Source: Voacanga thouarsii
Taxonomy: Eukaryota; Streptophyta; Magnoliopsida; Gentianales; Apocynaceae
Assembly: GCA_026120185.1 (NCBI GenBank)
Contig: JANUWF010001823.1
Location: forward strand, 62,001-126,000
Length of the DNA stretch: 64,000 bases
Direction of reading: 5' to 3'
A model generated the notes under the pieces. That model saw only the letters and a program-made list of their open reading frames with translations, was not told the origin of the DNA and ran no database searches. Position 1 is the first letter of the stretch. Each line of letters begins with the position of its first letter. Of the stretch, positions 47,161 through 59,640 are shown in pieces. The position numbers were made by a program, and so were the translations under genes.

Positions 47161-48588
47161 CAACTCTATTTTTCATATCATCAAAATTGCTAACTATAAT
47201 TTCAACAGAACGAATTTTGTCACATAAGCATTTATTTTCTAGAAGCACATGATGCAAGAAAGTAATGATAATATCCTTTTCAACATTTGAGTACATATAT
47301 AACTCAAGTGAGACTTTGTTCTTATTCAACAGCTTTGCATTCTCATCTAACAAAGAATCAATTTTCATCTTTATTTCTTCTAAATAGATTTTTAAGTTCA
47401 TGAAACATGTCAAAAAGCAATTCACTAGGATAAGCATGCTTTTCACAATCAGAATCATGTAAATCGGTTATCAAATCTGGAGATGTGGGATTTACCTTAT
47501 CCTCCATAGCAATAAAGCAAATGTTCACTTTTTCATTTTCAGAATCAAAACTTTCTTCAGTCTTAGATTTAGCTTGATCCTAAGTTCCAATCAATCATTT
47601 TCCTTTCTTCAACTTTGTGTCCTTTTTCTTTTTAAATTGCTTGGACTCTTTTTTTTTTCGCTACTAAACAGTCAGAAATGAAAATGCTCCATGCTTTTGT
47701 ATTCAAAGCATTAAGGTTTAAAGGAGGAAGTTTGTCCTTTCCTTTTCATAAGCTTATTACCCTTTTTGAAGTGGAACTTTCTAAACATTTTCTAAACTTT
47801 CTGGTGACCATAGCCAATTCTTCTGTGTCCAAATTAGTACCATCATCACAATATGTTTGATTATTGTTAGCCTCATCATCAACTGCTTTTAAGGTAGTTC
47901 TCCGTTTGCCTTTGTCATCATCATCATACTCTTGAAACCGTTTGAGTTTCCTTTCATGGGACAAAAGAGAGCCGATTAGCTCTTTAGTAGGTAAGCTATT
48001 CAGGTTTTTAGATTCCTCTGCAGCTAAGGTTTTTGGCTACCAGCTTTTTGGCAAAGCACCAAGCAATTTTCTGTTTTGCTCACCGAGGGAATAAGTTTTC
48101 CCATACGCCTTTAGTCCATTCATGATATTTGTGAATCGAGTGAACATATCAATGATGTTCTCACTTGGCTTCATAGTGAATAATTCATAGTCTCGGACTA
48201 AAGTTCCTAGCTTTGATTCCTTACTTGATTAGTCCCCTCATGGGTGACTTCAAGTAATCTCCACGTTTCATAAACTGAATCACAACTATTAACCCGGTTG
48301 TACTCATTAGCATCAAGAGTGCAGCATAATATATTCATTGCTCGAAAATTTGAAGTCATTTTTGAAATATCCTCATGATCATATTCATCACTCTATTTAG
48401 GCACTTTTCTTCCTTTAACAAATTTTGACAAATAAATAGTCCATTTTCAATCAGATTCCGCAGTTCAAAATTGATTGAGCAAACATCAATCTTCATTCTA
48501 TTTTTCTAGAATAATTACTTCCATTGAACAAATGAGGTCTATTTGTGGAAGAACCTTCTATGTAAGGTAGTGCAAATGTGTTTGCCAT
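47161..48588 (-). pseudogene. SIRE gag remnant
   Basis: Starts MANTFALPYIEGSSTNRPHL at 48588 (minus). NRKLLGALPKSW and LNSLPTKELIGSL follow near 48050, then KLKRFQEYDDDDKGKRRTTL (47746-47964) and a Leu/Lys/Asp-rich part with LLDENAKLLNKNKVSLELYM and CDKIRSVEIIVSNFDDM (47161-47458). Stops at several places. The CCHC knuckle and protease that should follow are deleted, joining gag to the integrase C-terminus. Confidence 0.85.
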
Positions 48589-48636
48589 ATGGATCTTTAC
48601 TACAAGGCTATTAAACCAAAGATAATGTAGACCAAC

Positions 48637-48649
48637 TCTCTAATACCAA
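48637..48649 (-). other. SIRE primer-binding site (initiator tRNA-Met type)
   Basis: Minus strand reads TTGGTATTAGAGA directly after the 5' LTR end. It is close to TGGTATCAGAGC, complementary to initiator tRNA-Met and used by most copia elements. Confidence 0.8.
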
Positions 48650-48650
48650 T

Positions 48651-51094
48651 TGAAAAACCTTAGAGGGGGTGAATAAGTGATGCGTAAATTTTGTACGTAT
48701 AAAAATCGCCAAATTTAAATATATCCCTTATTCAATTTTTAATTAAAATATTTATCTCAAAATATATATACAAGCAAATATACTTATTGCAAGTATAGTA
48801 TAGGGAATTAACGAATATTGATCCTCAAAGGAACAAGTACACACTAGTCACTTTTCATTCATTGTTTAACTGACCCAAAAAATGTGATAAAATAATTTAA
48901 AAAATAAAGAAATATCTACAACTCAAGGATGTAAAAATATGCAATTTAGACAAAATCTTTTGAAAACATGATAATAAAGCACTTAGCCAATGTCACAATA
49001 AATTACTATCTTGGTTTCATGAAGGATTTAATATAGACCCACTTCGTTTGCAATTCATGGAATCACTACCTTCTAGTTAAATTAGTGAACATATTCTGTC
49101 TCAATCAATTTATCCAAAAGATGCATTAAAATCAATCCTCACATAAACCCCAATATTTTGGGTGATTTAAAATATGAAATTAGTCAATGAATCCATATTC
49201 TAGCAATCATCAACCAACCTTTGACTATCTATGCTCTAGATAATTAACCCCATTTTCATGCAAGTTAAAAGATAATAAATATGAAATTAATTAATTGAAG
49301 TCATTACTAACCCACTTTTTAAAGCAAGCTAATAACAAAAATCAATCAACCAACTCCGTAAGGAAAATAAGTAATCAAATCCCAAGATAAATCATCAATT
49401 GATCAAAAGACTAAATTACTTAATAAATCATGAATCCCGAAAATAATGTCAAATTACAATGGAAACATTGAATACATAATTATTTAAGAAAAAGAAAAGA
49501 AAGGTAAAAGAAAGCATTCATAGACAAGCCTCCTTCTTCTCTTTTGAAAGCTCTCTTGAACAATCCTCCTTGATTTGTTGAATTCCTCATTCTTTGAGTA
49601 ATTTTTCTGATTTGCTCCTTTAATTCACCTGTTCTCTCCCTTTCTCTTTCCTTTATAGGCTTTTTTAATGCTAAATTCGTTACTTGAGAAGTTTTGGCCG
49701 AGTAGGATTCAAAAAAATACCAAAGTTATTGAAAAATTCCTAAATTCGTGCACAGAATTTTCTTACTCTAGAGTGGTCCTAGTGCCGAGTCCCTTCGACT
49801 CACCTGACGCTAGGAGTGTTTTGTTTTCCTCCTTGAATAGGCTCTGTTTTCACTATTTAGGCATATTGGACTAGGTTATTGGTCCCCTTACCATGCCTGG
49901 CACTAGGTGCATACTAGAATATTCACCTTTTGCAGGAAATCAACTTAAATTTGTACAAATTTGTCAAAAATACTTTTTACAAGAAAAATATCAAATAAGA
50001 AGGAATACACATAGTTTTACATTAAAAGTATTTCAAATTAACCTCAAATAATTAGAAAAATAGTGATAATTTTAGCTTCTATCAATAAGGTTTTTGGCCA
50101 AAAAAAAAAATGCAGATTAAAAATTTTGCTTCCTTAAAAACATGAACTATATAGTAGAAATGCTTTGCAACTTCAAAAGTGGTTTGCGACTTCAAGAGAG
50201 TGAGCAGAGGTCTTTTAAATCAACATAGAATGATAAAAAAAATGTTATGAAATAAAGATGGTTAGTTGAGATATTAAGGACAGGTTTAAATCAGAATCCA
50301 ATGGTTATAAATAAGCCACTGATTTTAGCAAAAAAGATACAACATTTAAGGTTAGAAGATAGTGAAAATACAGTGAAGAAATTTAGGTAAATAGTACAAG
50401 AAAAGACTTAAGGATTTATAGTGGTTTGATAAAAAAATGATCAACATCCACTACCTTAAGTTGTCACTTAAGGATTTCAACACAACTCACTAAAAATCTT
50501 TTTCCAACTTAATGGTGGTAGATGACACCAATCTTACATAAAATGATCACCACACTTAGTTTTACTCGCAATCTCTTTAAATATAACAATCAATGCTCAC
50601 CCCAACTGGGTTTTACCTCCTTGACCTTGATACAAAGTGGATTTGAAAGAGAGTACAAAGATAGCTCACATATTGAGCAGAATATGAGCAACTAAGTACC
50701 AACACCTTTTACTTTTGGAATAATTTTATTTCACTTTGAAGAACAAATAAAAAGGGAGATTTTAATATTTTGAAGTGCAAGAGTGTTTCTGGGAAATATA
50801 GCACAAAAATCTGCTTCAAAATTAAGTTCTAAAGACTTTTATAGTAGCCAAACCCGAAGTCCCAACGGCTAGTAACAACTAGTTACTTTCTGCTAGGATT
50901 TTTAGGATTTTGGATTCACAAAGTGGAAGGATATTCGTCCAAAATGACAATTTTTTAAGCAGAAACATTTTAAAAAAATGCTACATATTATTGGATGAAG
51001 TTTTGGATTCGGAGGTCCATCCAAACTACTCAATCCAAACATTTGAAGACCTACTCTTTGAAATCATTTTATTTGTGTGCTTCAAGGTAAAAAC
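48651..51094 (-). repeat. SIRE 5' LTR, split by solo LTR L and cut by copia M
   Basis: 48651-48677 and 50090-51094 align with 37052-38095 of the 3' LTR. The match stops at CTTCAAGGTAAAAAC (51094), where copia LTR M begins. The remaining part, equivalent to 38096-38375, should lie right of the window. Confidence 0.9.
48678..50084 (-). mobile_element. Athila-type solo LTR L (1407 bp, TSD ATAAG)
   Basis: Plus-strand start TGATGCGTAAATTTTG and end TTCTATCA, flanked by perfect ATAAG (48673-48677 and 50085-50089). Collinear with H's 5' LTR (25213-26611). Excising it restores the uninterrupted SIRE LTR sequence GGTGAATAAGGTTTTTG seen at 37067. Confidence 0.95.
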
Positions 51095-52819
51095 TGTTAG
51101 TGTTGTGCCCTAGAGGCAATTACTTGTACATTGTATATGACACATTTTACTTTAGTAAAAGGCATTATTTATCTTACAGTTTCTTTTGTTTACTTATAAG
51201 TAATATAATTGTTCGATAAAATCCCTAGTACAACACTGTGTTAAGGAAATCATGATAGAGATCATGATATGAGATTCCTACTACACTGTATAGTGTTAGT
51301 ATTTAAATAATCCCTAGTCATAGTATTAATGAGACAAGACATCATTAATGCGTTAAGACTAGCATGTGTTAGATTTTCCGATTTGATCAGGCGGTGGTTC
51401 TCATATCCTTGAGTATTGAGATACTCAAAGTTAACACATGGATGCTTGTTAATGGAACAAGGTCATTGGATGAGCTAACTTTGAGATAATCACATGGATA
51501 ACTATTTAGTGCCAGTGATATAATCTTAGTATAGCAAATGTGCAAGTATCCTTAGACTTGAGATCTCCAAGGTACTTTGTTTGTTGAGCATTGTACTTTG
51601 ATTCCAATCTCCGGAGCCCGATCGAGGACCGCCTATGGGATGGATATTGGGTACATTGTGAGGTAAACGAAAGTAGTTGAGAGGGTCAATAAAGGATTCA
51701 CCACTCCTAATAGTAGGGGCGAATATCTCACGGCCACTTGTAGGAATTACTACTCGAGAAGTCCTTGGCCAAGGCGATTGTGTATTGGAAATAGTTCCAA
51801 TTGATACACATCTAGAGTAGTGGGTTCCTAGTACAAGTATTATTGTATTCAGGCCAGAATTAATTCTGGAAGGAGTTGGCACTAATTCTATATTCTAAAC
51901 CGAATGAGATATTGTATGGTGAAAGGAGTTAATTGCACTAAAGTTTGTTATTGAAGGGTTCATGTTAAGCCACTTGACTTCCTGGACTCTTGGGTGGTCA
52001 TGATGTATTGCTAGATACCGCTCATGATCTAGGAATATGGCTTTATTAATTGATGAATTAATAAACCAATCCTGATTAGAATTAATAGGATTAATTCTAA
52101 TTAATTATGGATTATTAATCTCAAAGACGTATGGATTAATTCATGTTCTCTACCAATTGACTGGAAAACCTAATAGGTTACACACAATAGAGGATTATAT
52201 ATTCAAAATGTTATTTGATAACATAGTGGGGTTAATTGGGAGAAAGAGAAGTTGTTGTGGACAAATTATAATTAGTTATAATTTATGGTCCAAATTATAA
52301 TTGTGAAAATTTGATGTTTCCAATTGCAATTAGGGAATTTTAATAGAATTAGAATTCTCAGTTTTAGCAGGATTTTTTCATTATATATATATATGATATA
52401 ATCAAAAACCTAGCTAAGGTTGGAAAAACGGTCACTCTAGTCAACACAAAACCTTCTCTTCTTCTTCTCTCTCTCTCTCGATTGTTCTCGGGAAGAACCC
52501 TAGCTGCCATCTTTTTTTGCTAGCACTGGAAATTTTGGTGCTTGAGTATTCCTCTGTGTGGATTACTGTTAGAGATAATCACACACTGTGATTATAGTGG
52601 TTAGACGTTCCACTCTCATGAAGTTGGATCTAGAGGATTGCTGGATCGCGCCTCAACTTGAAGAAGAAATTTTTGTTCTTCGGATGATCAAACAAAGGTA
52701 AAAAGCTGTTACCTTTATTATCTTTATGTCCTGTTTTCCACACATAGGCAGGTCCTAGGATGGTATCTTGTTTGATCTTCCGCTGAGCCGTATAGGATAC
52801 GAGCCTGAGATACCCAACA
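51095..52819 (+). repeat. Copia element M, 5' LTR
   Basis: Starts TGTTAGTGTTGTGCCC and ends GATACCCAACA, 1725 bp, very similar to solo LTR 3357-5150. It is followed by a tRNA-Met primer site, so this is a true 5' LTR, not a solo one. The left flank AAAAC (51090-51094) would be half of the target duplication. Confidence 0.92.
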
Positions 52820-53768
52820 GTAGTATCAGAGACATGCTATGTGTGATCTATGAACATTGTTTTGGCATAAAAAACTATTTTCATGTATTCGTGTTTGTCT
52901 TTGTTCGCTATAAAAATCGTTTTCACTCGAGTCGAAATCGTTTCAAGCTTTGTGGGTTGGGTCCATAGCACAATATGATTGTGTAAAAGTTATAACATAT
53001 TTCGAAAGGTGCTTTCTTTATGTGCTAAAAATTTTCTACAGAAAAATGTTTTCTTGAACATGGTTGTTGCCTTCCGTTTCATCTTGTGAATTTAATTTTT
53101 TGTTTTATTTTCTTTAAACTAACAAACTGGTTGTTGTTTTGAGCTTCAAAACAGAAAATTCTGCTAAGAATTGTTCTCATAGATCTGTTGTAGAAGATTA
53201 GGGCACCAAAAACTATTTCTGAAAATTTTTTTGAAAAATCGCCGCCACTTCCCGACTATAGCTGGTGCCAACTCTGGCCTCCAAATTGACGACAGTTCTG
53301 TTCTATTCACGATGTCCAGAAATCGTTTTTGGAAGAGAATTTTTTTTTTTAAACCAAAATAGAGTTGACATCGGCTCTGACTTCCAAACCGGCGCTGGTT
53401 CTGCTCTGTTTGCGACGTTCCAGCTATTTAAAAAAAAAATTATGGAATAGAATTTTGAAAGGGAAAATCTCATTGATGAGAGGTGGTAAAATAAAAACTT
53501 TTCCAAGGGGGCACTGCCCCTCTGACCTCCGCCCGCTGATCGGCCAGTAGGACCGTCGTTTTTGTTACTGGAGATAGGACCCAAAAGCATTTTCTCAAAA
53601 TTAGTTTTGAGGCAAACAATTTTATTTTTCAAAATAGTGATTTTGGAATAATAAAAGAATATGTTTATTTTGTTTAAGCATAGTTAATGGCATGGTGGAT
53701 GGTTATGAACTAAAACCAATTATATCTGTTCATACATTTTACAGTTTTGGTTTTTATGAAATAGGGCC
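52820..53768 (+). mobile_element. Copia M internal leader, interrupted by LTR E
   Basis: About 950 bp of untranslated leader before gag would start. It includes a roughly 100-bp direct repeat (53258-53349 and 53359-53455, sharing CTCTGRCYTCCAAAY and GTTCTGYTCT blocks) and a GC-rich patch at 53508-53555. No coding domain before the insertion of E. Confidence 0.7.
52821..52833 (+). other. Copia M primer-binding site
   Basis: TAGTATCAGAGAC right after the LTR end, near-identical to the initiator tRNA-Met site TGGTATCAGAGC. Confidence 0.85.
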
Positions 53769-54370
53769 TGCGAGTAACACCTCACTACCTAGGCCCAGCA
53801 GGGCCGGGGATGTCATCCCGTCCAAAGGACAAGAGGTCTTTATAAGTAGGTCACACAAAATAAAATAAAAGTAATACCTTAAAATTGAACTTATTACAAC
53901 CCAAAAATACAAGTAAAAATCCAAAATAAATTGATTACTACTATCTCTCAAAACAACACATAAAATAAATAACATAAAGTTTTCAAAGCATGCAACAATT
54001 TTAGCTATTCATCTTCACAGTAGGATCGCCCTGAAAACATGGCATAAAAGGAGATGAGATAAAAATCTCAGTAAGCCCGTGTGTGCTTTGAATGTTTCAG
54101 GCAAAATAGTTCATGTATGCAAGTTGGAAAATTTTCATGAGGAAAAGTACTGGCAAGCATTAAATAATATTTAAAATAAAGAGTGGTGTTTTTCTTTTCA
54201 AACCATACATGTGCACAATAAATACAACCACTCAAATGGGTAGCCATGGGTTACCACACGTTGGGCCCCGTGACCATATATCAGTCAGAATGTCACACTT
54301 TGTGCAGACTGACAAAAGGTAGGTGTATGGCTTACCAAATGAGATACTCCTCCTTCTCTACACCCAAACT
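53769..54370 (-). mobile_element. Long gypsy LTR E (reverse), first part
   Basis: Reads, reversed, like the 3' ends of LTRs C and D: TGCGAGTAACACCTCACTAC against TGTAACACCCCACTACC, then GGCCGGGGATGTCATCCCG, CTCAGTAAGCCCGTGTGTGC and CACACTTTGTGCAGACTGAC. It is cut at 54370 by LTR B/D and resumes at 63162. Confidence 0.88.
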
Positions 54371-57300
54371 TGTGAAACCCCAGTCAAAACCAGTCTTGAA
54401 GTAAGGGGGTTGGGATACATATTATACTTTATTGCATGTTTAAATATATTTTTATATGATTTTCTGTGTTTTGGATTTGAGATTTATTGTCTTGAAGGCT
54501 TGGTTGTGGGTATTGCTTGAGAAGGGCAAAATAGTAATTTTTCTTGAGGTGGAAAAATGGAGATAGCTTGAGGATTGAATAGAAAATATATTTTTTTTAG
54601 AGGGGAAATAAGAACAAGAGTTGTTGTTGTGTAGCGGTTAGAGCCTTAGAATTATTTCTTGAGGTCTTGAGTTCAAATTCCATCATAGGAGCTTTAGCTT
54701 GGTTAAATTTTATTTTTACTTGGGAAGTAATAATTTCGGCTTTATGTGCTTGGAGTATGGCAGAGATGTTGTCCTAAGAGAGACATGTTAGGAGTATCCT
54801 CATTCTACTCCTTTGCCCTACACGAATTTCCTAAGGGGAATTCATTTCCCCTTGATCTTTGATTTTTCTTATTTCTCAACTCATTAGTTTGATCAAGTTG
54901 TTTTAGCCATTTCCTTTCCAAAAATTTCAGTAAAGTACTGTGGTTTTGTAGGATCAAAATGTCTTAGTGAAAGGCATCTTATGGTCTGAAAATGTGAAAG
55001 AGTTGTGGGAGATTCCAAGAGGATAAATCCCTCTAGTGAGCTTGCTAAAAATTCACTCTATCTAGGTTCATTTCCCCTCATGCATAAAACTGAAATTTTC
55101 CAGCTTTGTGTGCCTTCAAGGTGTCGAAATTCTTAACCATTATTCCCTCCCAAATGCTGCCAAAAAAAGGTCCTTTTGTTCAGCCTTGAATCTGAATTTT
55201 TCTCGCTATTTTCAGACTGCATAAAAGTGGTGCAAAACCAGAAAAATTCCTGTGCAAATCGTAGCTTTGGAGGTCCAAAACCAAGCTGTTTTCTTCCAGA
55301 TATTGTTCAGCACCTTAGCCATGTTTTTCCTCCGTGAAGAAGGCTGGAAACCAGTCTTGAAAGCCCCTGAAATTCCCCTTCAAAATCTCTGCAAGCTGGC
55401 TGGAAAATGGCAGCCGAAAAACTATCCAGGAATTCCAGCCTAGCAAAAATCCTGTGCAGTCTAACTGTCCAGCTTTGTTTCCTAATTTTCTCCCAATCGA
55501 AACCCCATCCTTGTTCTGCATAAACTTCCCTTAAACATTTAGTAACTGAGCTCCATTATCTCCCTTAAGCTTCTGCACGAAATTCAGATATGGCTGCCCG
55601 AAAATCTCTCCAGCAAATCCCTGCAATCATTCTTGATTGATTACCAAATTCCAGCCACCTTAGTTTAGCAACCTTCCATAAAATATCTCTCAAATAACCC
55701 GACTTTTTCTTCACCATTATTCTCCTTATTTTTTGCCACCATAAGTGTGAAACCCCAGTCGAAACCAACTTTAGAGTAAGGGGGTTGGGATGCATATCAT
55801 GCTTTATTTCATGATTAAATATGCTTTCATATGATTTCTATGTGCTTTGAATTTGATTTTTATTATCTTGAAGTCTTGTTGGTGAGTGATGTGTGAGAGG
55901 GGCAAAATGGTAATTTTTGCCCGAGGTGAAAATAAGGGGATAGCTTGTGGATTGAATAGAAAATAATTTTTCTAGTAGAAATAGCAACAAGAGTTGTTGT
56001 GGTTTAGTGGTTAGAGCTTTGTAATTAATTATTGAGGTCTTGGGTTCAAAGTCCATCATAGAAGCTTTAGCTTGAGTAAATTTTATTTTGCTTGGGAAAG
56101 GATGGTTTCGGCCTCAAGGGCCTAGATTAATGTGGTGATGATGTTCTAGGAGAGACATGATGGAAGCAACCTCATTTCACTCATTTTACTCTTCTCGAAA
56201 TTCTTATAGGGAAAATCATTCTTCCTTGATTTTTAGTTTTCCTTAGTTTCAACTCATTGGTTTGATCAAGATGTTCTAGCCTTTTTCTTTCTAGAAAATT
56301 CATTAGAGTGCTGAGACCTTTTAGGATCAAAATGTCTTGGTGAAAGACTTCTTATGGTCTAAAATATATGGAAGAGTTGTGAGGAATTCCATGAGGAAAA
56401 TATCTCTACTGAACTTGCTGAAATTTCACTTCAAATTAGTTCCCCTTCCTTCATGGCATGTGCAGAAAATTTTCCAGCTTGTTGTACCTTCAAAAGGGCA
56501 AAAATTCTAGCTCACATTCCCTCCCAAATGCTACCAGAAAAATGGTCTTTAGGATCAGTTTGAAACCTGAAAGTTTTGGCCTAATTTCGGACTGCACAAG
56601 CTATAGCAAAACAGGAAAAAATTCATGTACGAAAATCAGCTTTGAGAGATCCAAACCAAGCTGTTTTCTCCCAGATTTTGTGCAGAACCTTAGCCATATT
56701 TGTCCTCCATAAATAAGGCTAGAAACCAGCCTTGAATACCCCTGAAATCTGCTTCAAAACTCGCTGTAAAATGGCTTTGAACAGCAGACGAAAATCTGCC
56801 AGAAAAATCACTGTGCAGCGAAATTTCTGTGCAGATTTTTGTCCAACTTGTTTCCTATCTCTCTTCCAGCCAAAACACCAACCTTAATCTGTCAAAACCT
56901 TCCTTAAACCTCCATCAACAAAGCTCCATTGATCCCCTTGAACTTCTGCACGAAATTCCATTAATGGCTGTCCAAAAATCTCTCAAGCAAATCCCTGCAA
57001 TTTAGCTTGATTGGTTTCCAAAATTTCAGTCATCTTATTTAGTAACCTTCCATAATATTTTGTTCAATGGACCATGCTTCTTCTTCACCATTAAGCACCC
57101 TACTTTCGGCCACCATAAGCTTCCATAAACCAGCATTAATCCCACCAAAATTCTGCTCAAACAATCAGTCATGGCAGATTTCCAAAAGCTGTCCAACAAT
57201 CAAGATATCCTTGGAATATTTAGTTTCCAAATTCACTTCCTAAAAATATTCTTCAAAGATTGTAACAACTAACCTTTCCCTTTCCCTTCCAAATCAGAGA

Positions 57301-57685
57301 ATCAACCTCCTAAACCCTACAGAAATTCGTCCACCCTTATCTCTCACAAAAATTCAGCAGCTGCGCATTACCATCTCTCGATTTTCTTCAACCTTCAAGA
57401 ACATACACTATACCAAGAACACCTACTACTTCCTTTCACCTAATACCTCTCCAAATCACTTCAAACTACCTCTAAAAATTCCAGATTTCATCTATTCATT
57501 GCTGTGAGTCCATCCGTACCATTTTTAACATCAAACTCCAAAATCCAACTAGCACTTTTGGATCAAAAACCAGAAATTTCTGTTAAGGTCAAGAACACCT
57601 TCAAGGTAAATTTATTCTAACAACTTCATCTTCTCCAATCTTGATCTCTAATGAGAACCTATGCGAATAAACATACTAATGATTT

Positions 57686-57727
<42 letters not shown>

Positions 57728-57754
57728 GGCCGAAAATTCCCCTCTCTTGGCCGA

Positions 57755-57872
57755 ATGACTTTTTCTCCCATGAACATGCTTTCGCCATCTCCCATGGACA
57801 AAGTTAGACATCTAGGAGTTGAGATCTACTCTAAACTCCTTCAAAGCATTCATCAACCAAGTAAGTGCCTTC
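57755..57872 (+). other. Short ATG-started frame with consensus splice donor in LTR C
   Basis: Directly after the (CT)n run an ATG-initiated stretch of about 37 codons reads ...RHLGVEIYSKLLQ...HQPSK and runs into CCAAGTAAGTGCC, a good plant 5' splice site. LTR D has the same arrangement at 60786-60896 (...RHLGVEIHSKLLQ...PQPSK, then AAGTAAGTCCC). The start of the LTR transcript may lie nearby. The two peptides differ at about eleven positions, so selection on the protein is not evident. Confidence 0.35.
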
Positions 57873-59550
57873 AACCTTTCTTTTAAACTCTAGATTCATG
57901 TCTCTAGGATGATGATGATAGTAGGTGGATGGCGATAGGATTTAAGTATATATATATATATTGTTGAGATTGAAGCATGAATGTATGTATGAATATGAAG
58001 GAGATGGGATTTATGCATGGATGGATTATCTTGGTCGATTGTATGATGATTTGAGATTTAATGCATGTCTCCATGTCATAGGTAGTATTTGTGATGAAGT
58101 ATGCTAGAGATTATGTCACCTTTGGTGAATAGGATTTATATTCATGTTGGATTATTGAAGCCATGATCTTATTTATGCTAGTAGGGGTTAGATCATGTTT
58201 TGATAAATTGAGATCTATGCTTGTATGCATGATTTGGATGATTTGATGAATTGAAGGGTTGTATATGTTCATGATTGTGGTTAGCTATAGGAATATGATC
58301 ATGATCTAGTTGTCCCTAAGCTAAATTTTATTTCATTAATAAAATATTTAATAATATGATTTTTCTAGTAAAATTTTGAAAACCATGGGAAAATGTGGAT
58401 TTGGTCTTTTATATAAAATAGTGATATTCTAGTCAAATAAATAATAGTTTTTGCTGGAATATATATATATATATATATATATACATACATATATATATAA
58501 TTTAAAATGATAAAATCAATTAAAGCCTTTTATGGAAATAATTATAATTAATAAAATATTTATTACTAAAAATTTAATTATTATCTTTTAATCAAAACCC
58601 ATTAAGGATTTGCTTATTATTTTTCAAGCAAGACTCATTAAATTTATTTTCAACAAATTTTAGCTATCAATTATTTTCTAACAACTAAATTATTAATAAA
58701 TCATTATTTTACCTAATACTACCTTGGACCCTTTTTCAAATAAACCATAATTTATTTTTAGCAAGATTTAAACCTTCAACTTTTTGTACCTATTTCCCAA
58801 ACTCTAGTTATTTTAATATCAAACTAGAATTATTTTATAAACCTTTTTATTTATTATTGAGCCTTAAAGCTTGGGACACTAGGGATATGATTGTAGTAAG
58901 TTGAGTTGGTTTTATTTGAGAAAGTGAGTCTTTGGCTTGAGTTTGATTGTGGTTTGTATTTACCCTATGCGGGGTTAGGTCAGCTGTTGGAGACCTTTGT
59001 TGTGGGCAAGGATCAGGTAAGCTCCTGCATAAAACATATTTGATGAAAAATGATTTTTTTTATGGCAAGCCAAATGTAGAGTGCATGGTCACTTATTTCT
59101 GCAAAGGCAATTGAGGATTATTTCCATTCTCATTTTAGACAAATAAATTATTTGCAAATCAAGGGGCGGCTTTACTTAAAACCTAAAACTCTTTCTAAAA
59201 CCGAGCTTTGCCCCAAACTTTGGAAAACCTTAATTGCCATTTTCAAGTGGAACTGTGTTTTGTTCATTTTCTCCCCAAGTGGGATATGTTACGTTGAGTA
59301 CTCAACGGGGGTAGGCTAGTAGTACTAGTTTTGAAGAGCAAGAGTGAGTCTTCCGCGGGAGGCTACCTCCGGAAGATAAGCTCAACTTAGAGAAACGTCG
59401 GTACTACTTAGTCGAAGCACCGAGCTAGCGGCTTGTTTTATTTCGACCAAGTGATCGTGTTTTGCGTATATGGATACTCGGTTGTTGTTTGGGTATAGAG
59501 AAGGAGGAGTATCTTGCCCGGTAGGCCGATCACCTACCTTTTGTTAGTCT

Positions 59551-59640
59551 GCACAAAGTGTTAGGCATTCTGACCGGCAGTATGCACAAAGTGTTTGGCA
59601 TTCTGACCAATTATGGGGCCCAACGTTTGGTAACCCATAA
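59551..59640. repeat. CACAAAGTGT repeats in LTR C
   Basis: Two units of GCACAAAGTGT-TNGGCATTCTGACC, about 32 bp apart, followed by GGGGCCCAACGTTTGG. LTR D has the matching pair at 62555-62630 (GCACAAAGTGTGGCAT), and E holds them reversed (54246-54310). Confidence 0.75.

Larger units (their letters stand above)
37052..51094 (-). mobile_element. SIRE/Maximus-type copia retrotransposon with nested insertions
   Basis: The 3' LTR is at 37052-38375 with a purine-rich tract beside it. The internal region (38376-48650) carries, in minus-strand order, gag, integrase C-terminus, RT, RNase H and a 3' extra ORF. A primer site sits next to the 5' LTR that starts at 48651. The 5' LTR is cut by solo LTR L and then by copia element M at 51094; its outer end lies beyond the window. 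RT wording (SMMGELNFFLGFQIK, YRGMIGSLFYLT) and a large ORF downstream of pol mark the SIRE lineage. Confidence 0.9.

Noticed and set aside
55140..55521. Small frames in the 4.4-kb LTRs as host genes
   Set aside because: They are within LTR B, are repeated in C with different stops, and have no domain support.
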